Below, one piece after another: positions 1 through 7,739 of a stretch of DNA of 34,684 nucleotides. Numbering within the stretch: the stretch's first letter is position 1; the number at the start of each line of letters is the position of its first letter. Source of the stretch: Chloroflexota bacterium (GTDB lineage: Bacteria; Chloroflexota; Limnocylindria; Limnocylindrales; CSP1-4); assembly GCA_016781485.1 (NCBI GenBank), contig JADDQH010000026.1, positions 1 through 34,684 of the forward strand. Reading direction: 5' to 3'. A program made the translations under genes and the position numbers. The notes under the pieces were generated by a model. That model was given only the letters and a program-made list of their open reading frames with translations. It did no database searches and was not told the origin of the DNA.

Positions 1-2
1 AG

Positions 3-488
3 TACACCGCGGTGCTGTGGGACGAGGTAGTGGCAGGCGTGGCGAAGGACTACCCCGACGTGGAACTCACGTCGTACCTCGTCGACGCGCTCGCGGCGCG
101 GTTCGTCACGCACCCCCAGACGCTCGACGTCGTCGTCGCGAGCAATCTGTTCGGCGACGTGCTCACGGACATCGGGGCGGCGATCCAGGGCTCGATCGGA
201 CTCGGCGCCTCCGCGAACCTCGACCCGGAGCGGCGCAACCCGAGCATGTTCGAGCCGATCCACGGCTCCGCGCCGGGCATCGCCGGCCAGGGCATCGCGA
301 ATCCGCTCGGCGCCATCTGGTCCGGCGCCCTGATGCTCGAGCACCTGCGAGAGGCGGAGGCCGCGGCGCTCGTCATGAGCGCCATGGAAGCGACCCTTCG
401 TGATGGTCCACGCACGGGCGATCTGGGCGGAACGGCGTCGACGCAGGAGGTGGGCGAGGCGGTCATCGCGGCGATGCCCGGTAGCTAG
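3..488 (+). CDS. Isopropylmalate/tartrate/D-malate dehydrogenase family, C-terminal part (5' end outside window)
   Basis: This is the last ~160 residues of an NAD-dependent beta-decarboxylating dehydrogenase; the reading frame runs open off the left edge. VVVASNLFGDVLTD is the family's Asp-rich metal and substrate loop. FEPIHGSAPGIAGQGIANP is the adenine-binding HGSAP segment. The ending IWSGALMLEHL followed by GGTASTQEVGEAV resembles tartrate/D-malate dehydrogenases (TtuC, DmlA) more than LeuB, which usually ends in a TxxMGDAV-type motif. The enzyme would oxidise a 2-hydroxy-dicarboxylic acid and decarboxylate it in the cytoplasm. Which substrate it uses cannot be settled without the N-terminal half. 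There is no leu gene in the visible neighbourhood, which mildly supports the tartrate/malate reading. The end is a normal TAG stop. Confidence 0.85.
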   Translation, partial: YTAVLWDEVVAGVAKDYPDVELTSYLVDALAARFVTHPQTLDVVVASNLFGDVLTDIGAAIQGSIGLGASANLDPERRNPSMFEPIHGSAPGIAGQGIANPLGAIWSGALMLEHLREAEAAALVMSAMEATLRDGPRTGDLGGTASTQEVGEAVIAAMPGS

Positions 489-635
489 GCGCTCGGCGCG
501 AGCGGCGACGCTCCGCACCCAGGCGCCAGCGGCGGCGACGCTCGGTCTTGCATCGTCCCCGCGACGTGTCGTGACACACAAGCTGGCACACCCCGGTCCG
601 ACCTTTCCCGAGACGAAGAGGAAGGAGGACGGTGG

Positions 636-905
636 ATGGCACTCGTCAGCTGGAGGGAGCAAAGGCGCGGGATGGTGCCGTTCCTCGTCTGGTTCACGAT
701 CCGGCTTTCGATCCTCGGCCTCGAGCTGTTCGCCTACTCGATGTTGGTGACGGCCCTGGTCGTGGCCGTCGTTGGAGTCGGCACGCTGCTGACAGTGGGC
801 AGGATCAAGCAGACGCTGCTGGGCGGCCCTTCCTGGCCCTATCCCGGCGTCCTTACGATGCGCGACAGGTTCGTCGATCGGATCGGGAGAGTCACCGAGG
901 GTTGA
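636..905 (+). CDS. Small membrane protein, unknown function
   Basis: An 89-residue protein, not recognised as a named family. The ATG at 636 follows a GGAGG-type ribosome site (GGAAGGAGGA at about 620-629), which decides the start. Residues 14-33 and 36-54 are hydrophobic (FLVWFTIRLSILGLELFAY, then SMLVTALVVAVVGVGTLL), giving two probable membrane helices. They are followed by a basic cytoplasmic tail with Arg/Asp pairs. It stands alone between the dehydrogenase and the glycosylase, with about 150 bases upstream that could hold its promoter. No catalytic motif is visible. Confidence 0.6.
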   Translation: MALVSWREQRRGMVPFLVWFTIRLSILGLELFAYSMLVTALVVAVVGVGTLLTVGRIKQTLLGGPSWPYPGVLTMRDRFVDRIGRVTEG

Positions 906-992
906 TCCCCATGCTTGCGCTGCCCGTCTCACCGCATCCGCTCGAGCACGAACCGTGCGGGTAAGGAGCGGATCACACCGGGTTCGGATGCA

Positions 993-1523
993 GTGGATGG
1001 GCGAAGAGATCTGGACGCTGGAAGACTCCTTCGACCGGGTCTGTTCGCAGTCTCGGTCGGCATCAATCCGGCCCCTGTGAGCGTTGAGGCCGGCCACTAC
1101 TACCAAGGTCGACTCGGACAGCGTTTCTTCGCGCGGCTGCGCTCCGTCGGTGTGCTTCCGCCCGATCTTGCCGGACGCTGGGAGGACGACGCAGCGTTCG
1201 AGTCGGGCGTGGGGTTCACGGACATCGTCAAGCGACCAACGCGGAACGCGAACGAGGTCAGGGACGAGGAGTTCACGTACGGCCGGAAGCTTCTCGCCGA
1301 CAAACTCGAGCAAAACGCTGTCCCGTTGGTCATCTTCACGTTCAAGAAGGCTGCCAGGGAGTACTTCGGGCCGTTCCAGGGCAACGGGCTCGTGCCTGCA
1401 CTTCGAATCGGCCGGTCGAAGGTCTTCGTGATGCCAGGCCCGATGGAACGCGCGGAAACGTCATCGGCGGCGCTCGCGCAGCTCGAGAACGTCATCGCGG
1501 GCCTGAGGTCCAAGCCACGGTAG
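993..1523 (+). CDS. MUG/TDG-type mismatch-specific uracil-DNA glycosylase, N-terminus probably frameshifted
   Basis: The family excises uracil or thymine from G:U and G:T mismatches in base excision repair. SVGINPAPVSVEAGHYY matches the GINP active-site loop whose Asn activates water. GFTDIVKRPTRNANEV is the following conserved stretch, and VFVMPGPMERAE occupies the place of the second, DNA-intercalating motif. Length is near the family's 170-200 residues. In this frame the N-terminus reads DAGRLLRPGL and lacks a good start; GTG at 993 is chosen with no clear ribosome site. In the neighbouring frame, ATG at 988 or 998 reads GEEIWTLED, which would join naturally to LLRPGL if one base were restored near 1026-1031. 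Either the gene carries a -1 frameshift there or the assembly lost a base. Confidence 0.72.
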   Translation: MDGRRDLDAGRLLRPGLFAVSVGINPAPVSVEAGHYYQGRLGQRFFARLRSVGVLPPDLAGRWEDDAAFESGVGFTDIVKRPTRNANEVRDEEFTYGRKLLADKLEQNAVPLVIFTFKKAAREYFGPFQGNGLVPALRIGRSKVFVMPGPMERAETSSAALAQLENVIAGLRSKPR

Positions 1524-1632
1524 ACCGTTGTCGGAGATGAACCCCACTGCTGATGCCACGATGCGCGAACTGGAGTCGCGCTCTGCGCGGTGGAGGCCGT
1601 CGGGCGCCCATCGTATCGGCGCCCGCAACCTC

Positions 1633-1815
1633 TCAGCGGTCTGCGATCGAGTCGACCGTTTGGAGCATCACGTCGACCGCCTCGTCGTCGGCCAACCCGA
1701 GCGGGTGGACGAGCGAGCGCCAGCTGGCGAAGTCGAGCGCATGCCCGATCGCTGCAGCCGGCACCACGCGACGACGCCCGCGGGCCGCCCATCCCCGGGC
1801 TAGGGTCTCGCGCAT
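1633..1815 (-). pseudogene. C-terminal fragment of a TetR-family regulator
   Basis: The 60-residue reading frame contains GHALDFASWRSLV followed by GLADDEAVDVMLQTV. This is the typical last two helices of a TetR/AcrR ligand-binding domain, where family members end in SFxTWRSLVxxxGLSDxxAV. The DNA-binding HTH and most of the ligand domain are absent, and an in-frame TGA stop lies just upstream of the ATG at 1815. No remnant of the missing part is visible between 1816 and 1946. It is best read as the tail of a truncated gene and is unlikely to be functional. The assignment rests on a short stretch, so it is moderate only. Confidence 0.4.
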
Positions 1816-1946
1816 CGCACGTCATGCCGATGGGATGTATCGCTGTTCCTCGATCAGATCCAGCGGTGAGACTGCCGTTGGCTACGTCATCGCCGAACCT
1901 CGACCCTCGGAAACGGCCGGCGAACGGGCACGTATCCTCGGAAGCG

Positions 1947-2309
1947 ATGAGTTGGCAGAGGGAGCTCTTCGAGCGGTTCCGACGGGAGTTGCCGTTTCTC
2001 ATCCTGATGTGGGTCGTCGTCGTCCCGTGCATCGTCGTCTGGAGCCACCTGAGGGGCGAGCCGATCGAGGATCCGGTCGGCCTCGTCGTCGCGATGGCGA
2101 TCCTGGCCCTAGGAACCACACCGTTGCTCTGGCTTCGATGGGAGCGGCCGATCGTGGGCGGCGAGCGTGGGCGCCTACGCTCACTCGCGGCGGTCGGCGT
2201 CGGCTGCCTCTGGTTCCTCGCCGTTCTCCTGGTGGGGCTCGTGGCCCTCGCGCTGGTCGACTCCAGTAACAGCGCCGTCACGCCGCACAACGAGGCTGGC
2301 AGCCCTTGA
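1947..2309 (+). CDS. Three-helix membrane protein, unknown function
   Basis: A 120-residue protein starting MSWQRELFERFRRELP. A longer open frame extends upstream, but its composition there is Arg/Pro-rich noise, so the ATG at 1947 is preferred. Three hydrophobic segments are visible: residues about 15-35 (LPFLILMWVVVVPCIVVW), 45-65 (PVGLVVAMAILALGTTPLLW) and 78-103 (AAVGVGCLWFLAVLLVGLVA). An amphipathic charged N-terminus precedes the first. No known family or catalytic motif is recognised. It sits about 80 bases upstream of the TfoX-like gene on the same strand and may share its transcript. Confidence 0.55.
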   Translation: MSWQRELFERFRRELPFLILMWVVVVPCIVVWSHLRGEPIEDPVGLVVAMAILALGTTPLLWLRWERPIVGGERGRLRSLAAVGVGCLWFLAVLLVGLVALALVDSSNSAVTPHNEAGSP

Positions 2310-2388
2310 CTGCTGCGAGCAAAGGAGGGACTTTGCCTTCGCGACACCGAGGAGCTGGCGTCGACGATCGAGAGATGGTGGGGTGAAG

Positions 2389-2748
2389 ATGGGCCCGGAG
2401 ACGCGCTGGAACGAGCAGGTCGCCGCCGCCCTCGTCGAAGCGGCGGAAGAGCTGCCCGACACCAGGGTGGGGAAGATGTTCGGCTATCCGGCTCTGTACG
2501 CCAACGGGAAGCTGTTCGCCTGTGCCTACGGCGACGGCGTAGGCCTGAAGCTGCCCGCCGAGGTCGTGGCCGCGCTCATCGAGGAGGAAGGCTTCGAACC
2601 CTTCCAACCCTTCGGCAAGCCGCGGATGCGGGAGTGGGCTTTCCTGAGGGCCACGGACGGGGGGGCCGTGCGCGCCCGGTCGGGACTGCTCGAGCAGTCG
2701 GCCGGGTTTGCTGCCGGGGCTCGCCCCGATGCACAGGAACGGCGATGA
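2389..2748 (+). CDS. TfoX N-terminal-domain-like protein
   Basis: A 119-residue protein. RVGKMFGYPALYANGKLFACAYG followed by GLKLPAE resembles the TfoX N-terminal fold, where a KMFGG-Y motif leads into paired strands ending in KxD/E. Single-domain proteins of this kind are common in actinobacteria and Chloroflexota; their biochemical role is unknown, and they lack the C-terminal half of competence TfoX. ATG at 2389 is chosen because GGGG lies about 5 bases upstream and residues before it are not conserved-looking; GTG at 2383 is an alternative. The C-terminus (SGLLEQSAGFAAG) is a plausible helix. It probably acts in the cytoplasm. Confidence 0.6.
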   Translation: MGPETRWNEQVAAALVEAAEELPDTRVGKMFGYPALYANGKLFACAYGDGVGLKLPAEVVAALIEEEGFEPFQPFGKPRMREWAFLRATDGGAVRARSGLLEQSAGFAAGARPDAQERR

Positions 2749-2914
2749 GCCGGACCAGGCGATGCTGGAGGAGCGGCACGTAGAAGGACGTCCCGCCGTC
2801 TTCCTCGGAGCACCCACCTCGGTGCGAGATCCGTCGCGGCGACGGACGACCGGACGCGGGTCTCGGCTACACGACCCTGGGCATAGCGAGAGCGGGGTCA
2901 TGCCCGGATCCGCG

Positions 2915-2974
2915 TGAGCGCGGAGCGGCTCGGACGTTCGAGATCAGCGCGTGCGGATGGCTACGTCACCCGCT
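2915..2974. repeat. ~60-bp direct repeat, copy A
   Basis: This copy shares three near-identical blocks with 4126-4183, in the same order and orientation: TGAGCGCGGAGCGGC, GAGATCAGCGCGTGC and GGCTACGTCACCCGCT. Short variable spacers separate the blocks. The two copies bracket the frameshifted GNAT gene. Read on the minus strand, the element begins AGCGGGTGACGTAGCC, placing a TGA stop at the 3' end of the gene just upstream. It could be a 3'-end cassette sequence, a REP-like element or the scar of a duplication. Confidence 0.8.
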
Positions 2975-2982
2975 AACCACTT

Positions 2983-4027
2983 TCATCGGCTCCGAGACGA
3001 GGACAGCTCCTTCTCGTAGCGGTCGTACTGCCGATCGACGTGCATCCCGGCGCGTTCGTAGAGCCGCGTCGCCCCGGTCAGGCTCTCGGCATCGACGCCG
3101 AGAACGACGCGCCGGCCACCGCGACAGTGGAACTCGACGAACGAGTGCCGTAGGAGGGCCATACCGAGTCCGCGACCGCGCCACTCCCTGACCACGCCGA
3201 GCGTCGACACCCAGTTCTCGTCGCCATGGATGTCGCACAGCGAAGCACCGACGACCCGTCCGTCCGCGACCGCGAGGTGCCACAGCGACGGATCGAACCC
3301 GGGCCGCTCGAGCCTTCGGTGCCGCCAGTCCTCGAACTCGCGCCGGCCGTGCCCCCAGTGGTCCTGGAACGCCTCCTCCATCGCCTCGTAGGTCGCCCGG
3401 TCGTCGTCGCCCGGGCGGAACGTGCGCACCTCGACCCCCTCGGGCCAGTCCGGCTCGACGGGAGGAGCATCGTCGAGCTCGATCGCCATCCGGTAGAAGC
3501 TCCGCACGTGCCGGTAGCCCTCGTCGAGGAGGAGGCGGCGCGCGTCGTCGACCGCGCCGAGGACCCAGTTCGCCAGGGCGTTCGACACGCGTGTCCCGCG
3601 TCGGCTGGAGTTCGCGCGCGCGGCGCTCCGAAAGGCGGAGGATGAAGCGGCCGAGCCCTCGTCCCCGGTGATCCGGATGGACCCAGCCGTCGGCGTCAGC
3701 GAGGTGGCCGGGATGGAGCTCGATCTGGAGGTACGCGGCGGGCTTCCCTTCGCGGTCCTCGACGACCCAGGCGTCGTTCGCGGGATCGACCTCCCCCGAC
3801 CGCCACGCGTCCTCGAGCCACTCCCGGGTGAAGTCGACCGCGCCAAGGTCGTGGATCTCTGCCACCGCGATCATCTCGGCGATCGCCGGGACGTCGTCAC
3901 GGGTCGGCGGGTGGACGCGGTATCCGTCTGGAAGCGGCGCCGGAAGCTCGTCGGACCGCACGGGTAGGGGGTCGGCGGGGAGGGCGCTGGATGCGAGGGC
4001 GCCGGCGGCGTCACCCTGGGTTTTCAT
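2983..4027 (-). pseudogene. Dual-GNAT acetyltransferase (mycothiol-synthase-like), frameshifted
   Basis: Two tandem GNAT domains are encoded, but the frame changes near 3590-3605. The first frame gives DGYRVHPPTRDDVPAIAEM through the acetyl-CoA loop HPDHRGRGLGRFILRLSE. The second continues with NALANWVLGAV, SFYRMAIELDD, EWRGRGLGMALLRHSF and the ending LTGATRLYERAGMHVDRQY. Both domains keep the R/Q-x-x-G-x-G/A pyrophosphate loop. The intact paralogue at 27579-28634 aligns across the break and shows one continuous protein, so one extra base or two missing bases is implied here. As read, the gene ends either at 2983 or, in the first frame, at 2966. Members acetylate small amines such as the mycothiol precursor, but the substrate here is unknown. 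Confidence 0.75.
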
Positions 4028-4125
4028 CTTCGACCATCGTAGTCACCCGTGACAACGGTCCACCGTCGTCCGACTCGCGCTGCCCGACCCGGGCATCAGC
4101 GGGCGGTGTTCACGTCCTGACAGCC

Positions 4126-4183
4126 TGAGCGCGGAGCGGCGCGTCCTGAGATCAGCGCGTGCAGTGCGGCTACGTCACCCGCT
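4126..4183. repeat. ~60-bp direct repeat, copy B
   Basis: Partner of 2915-2974, sharing blocks of 15, 15 and 16 identical bases. On the minus strand it starts at the TGA stop (4175-4177) of a PIN-like fragment, just as copy A contains the first-frame stop of the GNAT gene. Both copies therefore sit at gene 3' ends. The region 4028-4125 upstream holds no gene; it has a short palindrome GTCAC-CC-GTGAC at 4042-4053, close to the GNAT start. Confidence 0.8.
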
Positions 4184-4297
4184 GGTACGCGGGACCGCGA
4201 CCACGGGGACGTCGAGCGCTCCCGCGGCCCGGACGAGCGCGGCATCGAGCGTCGCGAGTTCACCGTCCACGTCGAGGGGCTTTTCGCCGAGTTCGGC
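4175..4297 (-). pseudogene. Possible PIN-domain (VapC-like) C-terminal fragment
   Basis: Downstream of the helicase stop, a minus-strand frame without a start codon reads VDGELATLDAALVRAAGALD and ends VPVVAVPRTSG. This resembles the last helix and strand of PIN nucleases (DGELAALD...AAALGVPVV). Only about 40 residues exist, bounded by a TAG at 4298-4300. The acidic active-site residues that PIN toxins carry earlier are absent, and no antitoxin gene is visible. It would be a non-functional remnant. The similarity is suggestive only. Confidence 0.3.
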
Positions 4298-4317
4298 CTA
4301 CCCGTGACTCTGCCGGC

Positions 4318-6357
4318 TCATCCCCGGCCTGCGGACAGGATCTCCAACAGCTCCGGGCCGTACTTCTCGAGTTTCGCCGGGCCGATCCCCGGGACGCGCC
4401 GAAGGTCGGCCGTCGTGCGGGGGTGACGGGCGACGAGCTCGGCGAGGGTCGCGTCGTGCGCGACGACGTACGGCGGGACGGCATCGGCCCGGGCGCGTTC
4501 CAGGCGCCAGTGCCGGAGCGCAGCCATCAGGGGGTCCTCGGAGACGGGGACGGTCGGCGAGGGTGGCGCAGGCGGGCGCGACTGGTCCCCCGAGCGCAGC
4601 TGAGCGCCCACGGGCACCGCGACGCCCCGCTCATCGCGCGCCCGTGACATCAGATCGCGCAGGAAGCGGCTCATCCGGCGACGCTGTGACTTTCCCTGCG
4701 CGGACTCTCGCTCCTCTGCCCAGGAAAGCACGAGGTGGACGCGCGCTCGGGTGATTCCGACGTAGAGGAGTCGCCGTTCCTCGTCGATCGCGGCGTCGTC
4801 GTCCTTCGCGTGCGCGACCGGGAGCAGCCCCTCCTCAAGCGATGGCAGGGAGACGGCGTCCCACTCCAGGCCCTTCGCGCGATGCAGCGTCAGCAGCTCC
4901 ACGCCGTCCACCGACCCCGACGCCTCGGCTTCCGCCCGCCCGCGCAGCTCCGCGGCCACCTCGTCGCGCCCCGCGGCCCCATCCGCCTCGACGGTGTCCT
5001 CGACGATCGCGAGCAGCGTCGACAGCGCTGCGTGTCGCTCGCGCGCCTCGCCGCCCTCCGGCTCGGCCTCGACGTCGAAGCCGAGCCGCTCGCGCCACAC
5101 CTCCTGCACGCGCTCGACCAGCTCGGCTCCCGCGACCCCCGCATCCACGCGCCGCAGCACCTCGATCGCCGACCGCACGTCCCGTCGGTCGAAGAAGCGC
5201 TGGCCGCGGACCTGGAACGGGATGCCCGCGCGCGTCAGCGCGGCTTCGACCGGCGCGATCTGTGCGTTCAGTCGAACGAGCACGGCGATCTCGCTCCCCG
5301 GCACGCCCTCGGCGAGCAGCCGACGGATCGCCGCGACGACCGCCTCCAGCTCCTCCTCGCCGTCGGCGTACCGGCGGATCGTCGGGAGGGGACCGGCCGC
5401 GCGGGTCGCCGTCAATCGCTTGGACCGTCCGGTCGACGCGATCAGGCGGTTCGCGAGCTCGAGGACCTGGGGCGTCGACCGATAGTTCTCGAGCAGCGGG
5501 ATCACACGCGCGTCGGGGAACCGGCGCGTGAAGCCGGTGAGGTACTCCGGCGTCGCTCCGGCGAAGGAATAGATCGTCTGGTCCTCGTCACCCACGACGC
5601 ACAGGTCGCGGCGGTCGCCCAGCCACAGCTCCAGCAGCCGCTGCTGGAGCGGGCTGGTGTCCTGGTACTCGTCGACGCTGAACCACGAGTACCGGCCCCG
5701 CACGAGCCGCGCCGCCTCCTCGTCCGTCTCGAGCAGGTCGACGGTGAGCGTCAGCATGTCATCGAAGTCGATCAGCCCCTGCCTCGACTTGATCCGCTCG
5801 TAGTCGCGGTAGACCCCGAAGAACAGCTCGACCGGGATGGGGGGCGTCCGACCCGCCCGGCCGGCCTCCGACCCGTACCGGTCGGGCGTCAGCCGTCGGC
5901 TCTTCGCCCACTCGATCTCGTCGATCAGGTCCTTCGCCGGCGTGAATCGGTAGCCGCCGGGGAGCCGTCGAGCGAGCGGCGCGACGATCCGCCACTTGTC
6001 GCTGAGGACCTCCGGGAGCGGCTCGCCCCGGTGGCGCAGCGGCCAGAAGTAGCGGAGCTGCGCGAGCGCTGCGGAATGGAATGTCCGTGCCGCCACACCG
6101 GGAAGCCCGAGTGCTCGCACACGCTCGACCATCTCGGCCGCCGCCTTCTCCGTGAACGTCACGAGCAGGACCTTGCCGGGGTCGACTCCGCCCGTCGCGA
6201 TCGCATAGGCCGTCCGGTGGCTGATGACCCTGGTCTTGCCGGTCCCGGCACCCGCGAGGATGGCGACGGGGCCCATCGTCGCCTCGGCCGCTTCCCGCTG
6301 AGCGGCGTTGAGGCTAACGAGGAGGGCGTCGGGCGCGACGGGGGTCGCGGTCGTCAT
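4318..6357 (-). CDS. UvrD/PcrA-type SF1A DNA helicase with C-terminal HRDC-like domain
   Basis: A 679-residue ATP-dependent 3'-5' helicase. Motifs in order: Q-motif region LNAAQREA (~17-24), Walker A AGAGTGKT with K41, motif II VDEYQDTSPLQQ, motif III GDEDQTIYSFAGA, motif IV LENYRSTPQVLELANR, motif V LLTLHRAKGLEWD and motif VI LLYVGITRARVHLVLSW. The last ~75 residues (HPRTTADLRRVPGIGPAKLEKYG) form an HRDC or helix-hairpin-helix-like DNA-binding domain. This architecture is the shorter actinobacterial UvrD2-like form and probably acts in nucleotide excision repair or fork maintenance. A TTG at 6358 directly precedes the ATG at 6357, which is chosen. It stands alone on the minus strand, with no nuclease partner nearby. 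Confidence 0.93.
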   Translation of the reverse strand: MTTATPVAPDALLVSLNAAQREAAEATMGPVAILAGAGTGKTRVISHRTAYAIATGGVDPGKVLLVTFTEKAAAEMVERVRALGLPGVAARTFHSAALAQLRYFWPLRHRGEPLPEVLSDKWRIVAPLARRLPGGYRFTPAKDLIDEIEWAKSRRLTPDRYGSEAGRAGRTPPIPVELFFGVYRDYERIKSRQGLIDFDDMLTLTVDLLETDEEAARLVRGRYSWFSVDEYQDTSPLQQRLLELWLGDRRDLCVVGDEDQTIYSFAGATPEYLTGFTRRFPDARVIPLLENYRSTPQVLELANRLIASTGRSKRLTATRAAGPLPTIRRYADGEEELEAVVAAIRRLLAEGVPGSEIAVLVRLNAQIAPVEAALTRAGIPFQVRGQRFFDRRDVRSAIEVLRRVDAGVAGAELVERVQEVWRERLGFDVEAEPEGGEARERHAALSTLLAIVEDTVEADGAAGRDEVAAELRGRAEAEASGSVDGVELLTLHRAKGLEWDAVSLPSLEEGLLPVAHAKDDDAAIDEERRLLYVGITRARVHLVLSWAEERESAQGKSQRRRMSRFLRDLMSRARDERGVAVPVGAQLRSGDQSRPPAPPSPTVPVSEDPLMAALRHWRLERARADAVPPYVVAHDATLAELVARHPRTTADLRRVPGIGPAKLEKYGPELLEILSAGRG

Positions 6358-6674
6358 CAAGGCATCAGGCGCGGGTCATCATCGGCACCGCGAGGCGTCG
6401 CGGGATCGACGGCGCCGCGTATGCGAGTCGGGGCATGAAGATGATCTACTCACCGGGATAGGGGAGGACGGGGACCCCCTGGCGCACGAAGTCGTCCGGT
6501 TGCGGCGACGATCGTCGCGCCGACGGCGTGCCGTGCGCGTGGGCATCAGCGCTCCTACTGTGTGAGTAAGTGTGTCGACAGTAGCGCACCGCGCCCAGCG
6601 CGCGGCTCTTGACGCACAGGCGACTCAGGGGATAGAGGGAAGTTCGGAAGCGCCCCTTCCCGTACAGTCGCCTG
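6358..6674. other. Intergenic region between divergent helicase and oxidoreductase genes
   Basis: About 315 bases without a supportable gene. It must hold the divergent promoters of the helicase (minus) and the F420-type oxidoreductase (plus). No inverted repeat, terminator or convincing -35/-10 pair was picked out. Confidence 0.5.
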
Positions 6675-7595
6675 ATGGAACACCGCGACGGTCTCGGCGA
6701 CTCGTTCTGGGATGGTCCCGCCGTCCGGTTCGGCCTGTTCATGACGCAGGTGAACAAGGATTGGCCGCGCATCGTGGAGCAGTTCCGGATGGCGGAGGAG
6801 CTCGGCTACGACCATGCGTGGCTGGCCGACCACCTGCTGGACCCGCACGGGTCTCCCGACAACCGCTGCATGGAGGCATGGTCGCTGCTCGCCGGGATCG
6901 CCGCGAACACATCGCGGATCCGGATCGGCGTGCTGGTGACGAGCAATACGTTCCGGCACCCGTCGCTCCTGCTGAAGCAGGCCGTCACGGTCGACCACAT
7001 CAGCGGCGGTCGGGTGATCCTCGGCCTCGGGACGGGTTGGCACGAGGACGAGCACCGGAGGTTCGGGCTCGAGTTCCCGTCGCCGGGTGAGCGAGTCGAG
7101 CGGCTGCGGGAGACGGCGACCATCGCCCGGTCGCTGATGGGTCAACAGCGGACGACGTTCCACGGGCGCTACTACCGGCTCGAAGACGCGCCAGCCGAGC
7201 CACGGCCGCTCCAGCAGCCGCGCATCCCGATCCTCATCGCCGCGCACCGACCGAGGATGCTTCGGACCGCCGCGGAGTTCGCCGACATGTGGGACACGTT
7301 CCCGACGCTCGAGGGCACCGCCACCGAGAACGTGACGCCGGACGTCGCGGAGCGCATCCGACAGCTCGACACGTACTGCCTGGAGCTCGGCCGCGACCCG
7401 GCGGAGATCAGGCGATCGCTGTGGGCGACGGAGGACGCCGTGCGGTCCGAAGAGACGTTCCGGAATTTCTACGAGACGTACCGTCCGCTCGGCTTCACGG
7501 ACTTCACGACGACGCTGCCGCGGGGAGACGACTTCGGGGTGCTGAAGCGGATCGCGAGTGACGTCATCCCGGCATTGAGGACGGCCGCGTCGTAG
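6675..7595 (+). CDS. LLM-class (luciferase-like, probably F420-dependent) oxidoreductase
   Basis: A 306-residue TIM-barrel flavin/F420 enzyme. It shows the family order: first strand VRFGLFMTQ, MAEELGYDHAWLADHL, RIRIGVLVTSNTFRHPSLLLKQAVTVDHIS, then GGRVILGLGTGWHEDEHRRFGLEF, a hallmark of the F420 group, and later PILIAAHRPRMLRTAAEFADMW. Members reduce or oxidise organic substrates with reduced F420 or FMN in the cytoplasm. ATG at 6675 is chosen although no strong ribosome site precedes it. A second, diverged member of the family lies at 32654-33541. The substrate cannot be read from the sequence. Confidence 0.9.
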   Translation: MEHRDGLGDSFWDGPAVRFGLFMTQVNKDWPRIVEQFRMAEELGYDHAWLADHLLDPHGSPDNRCMEAWSLLAGIAANTSRIRIGVLVTSNTFRHPSLLLKQAVTVDHISGGRVILGLGTGWHEDEHRRFGLEFPSPGERVERLRETATIARSLMGQQRTTFHGRYYRLEDAPAEPRPLQQPRIPILIAAHRPRMLRTAAEFADMWDTFPTLEGTATENVTPDVAERIRQLDTYCLELGRDPAEIRRSLWATEDAVRSEETFRNFYETYRPLGFTDFTTTLPRGDDFGVLKRIASDVIPALRTAAS

Positions 7596-7638
7596 TCACG
7601 TCGCGTCCGGTCTCGCGCTTCTCGAGCCTCGCCCCGTC

Positions 7639-7652
7639 GCGACCGAACGGGT
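7639..7652. repeat. 14-bp direct repeat flanking a membrane-protein gene
   Basis: GCGACCGAACGGGT occurs exactly at 7639-7652 and again at 8168-8181, the second copy starting on the last base of the stop codon of the gene between them. A partial third copy (GACCGAACGG) is at 7671-7680. The repeats bracket the coding sequence at 7740-8168. Confidence 0.7.
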
Positions 7653-7739
7653 CACGCCGGCGTGACTCCTGACCGAACGGCTCGCGCCCGCTACGCTCCG
7701 ACTGCCAACGACGTCTACCTCTGCCGACGCGAGGACGCG

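Noticed and set aside
1528-1803. Plus-strand 91-codon frame after the glycosylase
   Set aside because: It lies opposite the TetR-like tail, which is the more protein-like reading.
1100-2347. Minus-strand open frame of 415 codons
   Set aside because: It overlaps the glycosylase, the TetR tail and the membrane protein and is Arg/Ser/Pro-rich noise.
2931-2950. GTTCGAGATC inside repeat copy A as a tRNA T-loop
   Set aside because: The flanking bases cannot form the T stem, and no acceptor or anticodon arm can be drawn.
4735-6438. Plus-strand open frame of 567 codons opposite the UvrD-like helicase
   Set aside because: The minus-strand frame has every helicase motif; this one has none.
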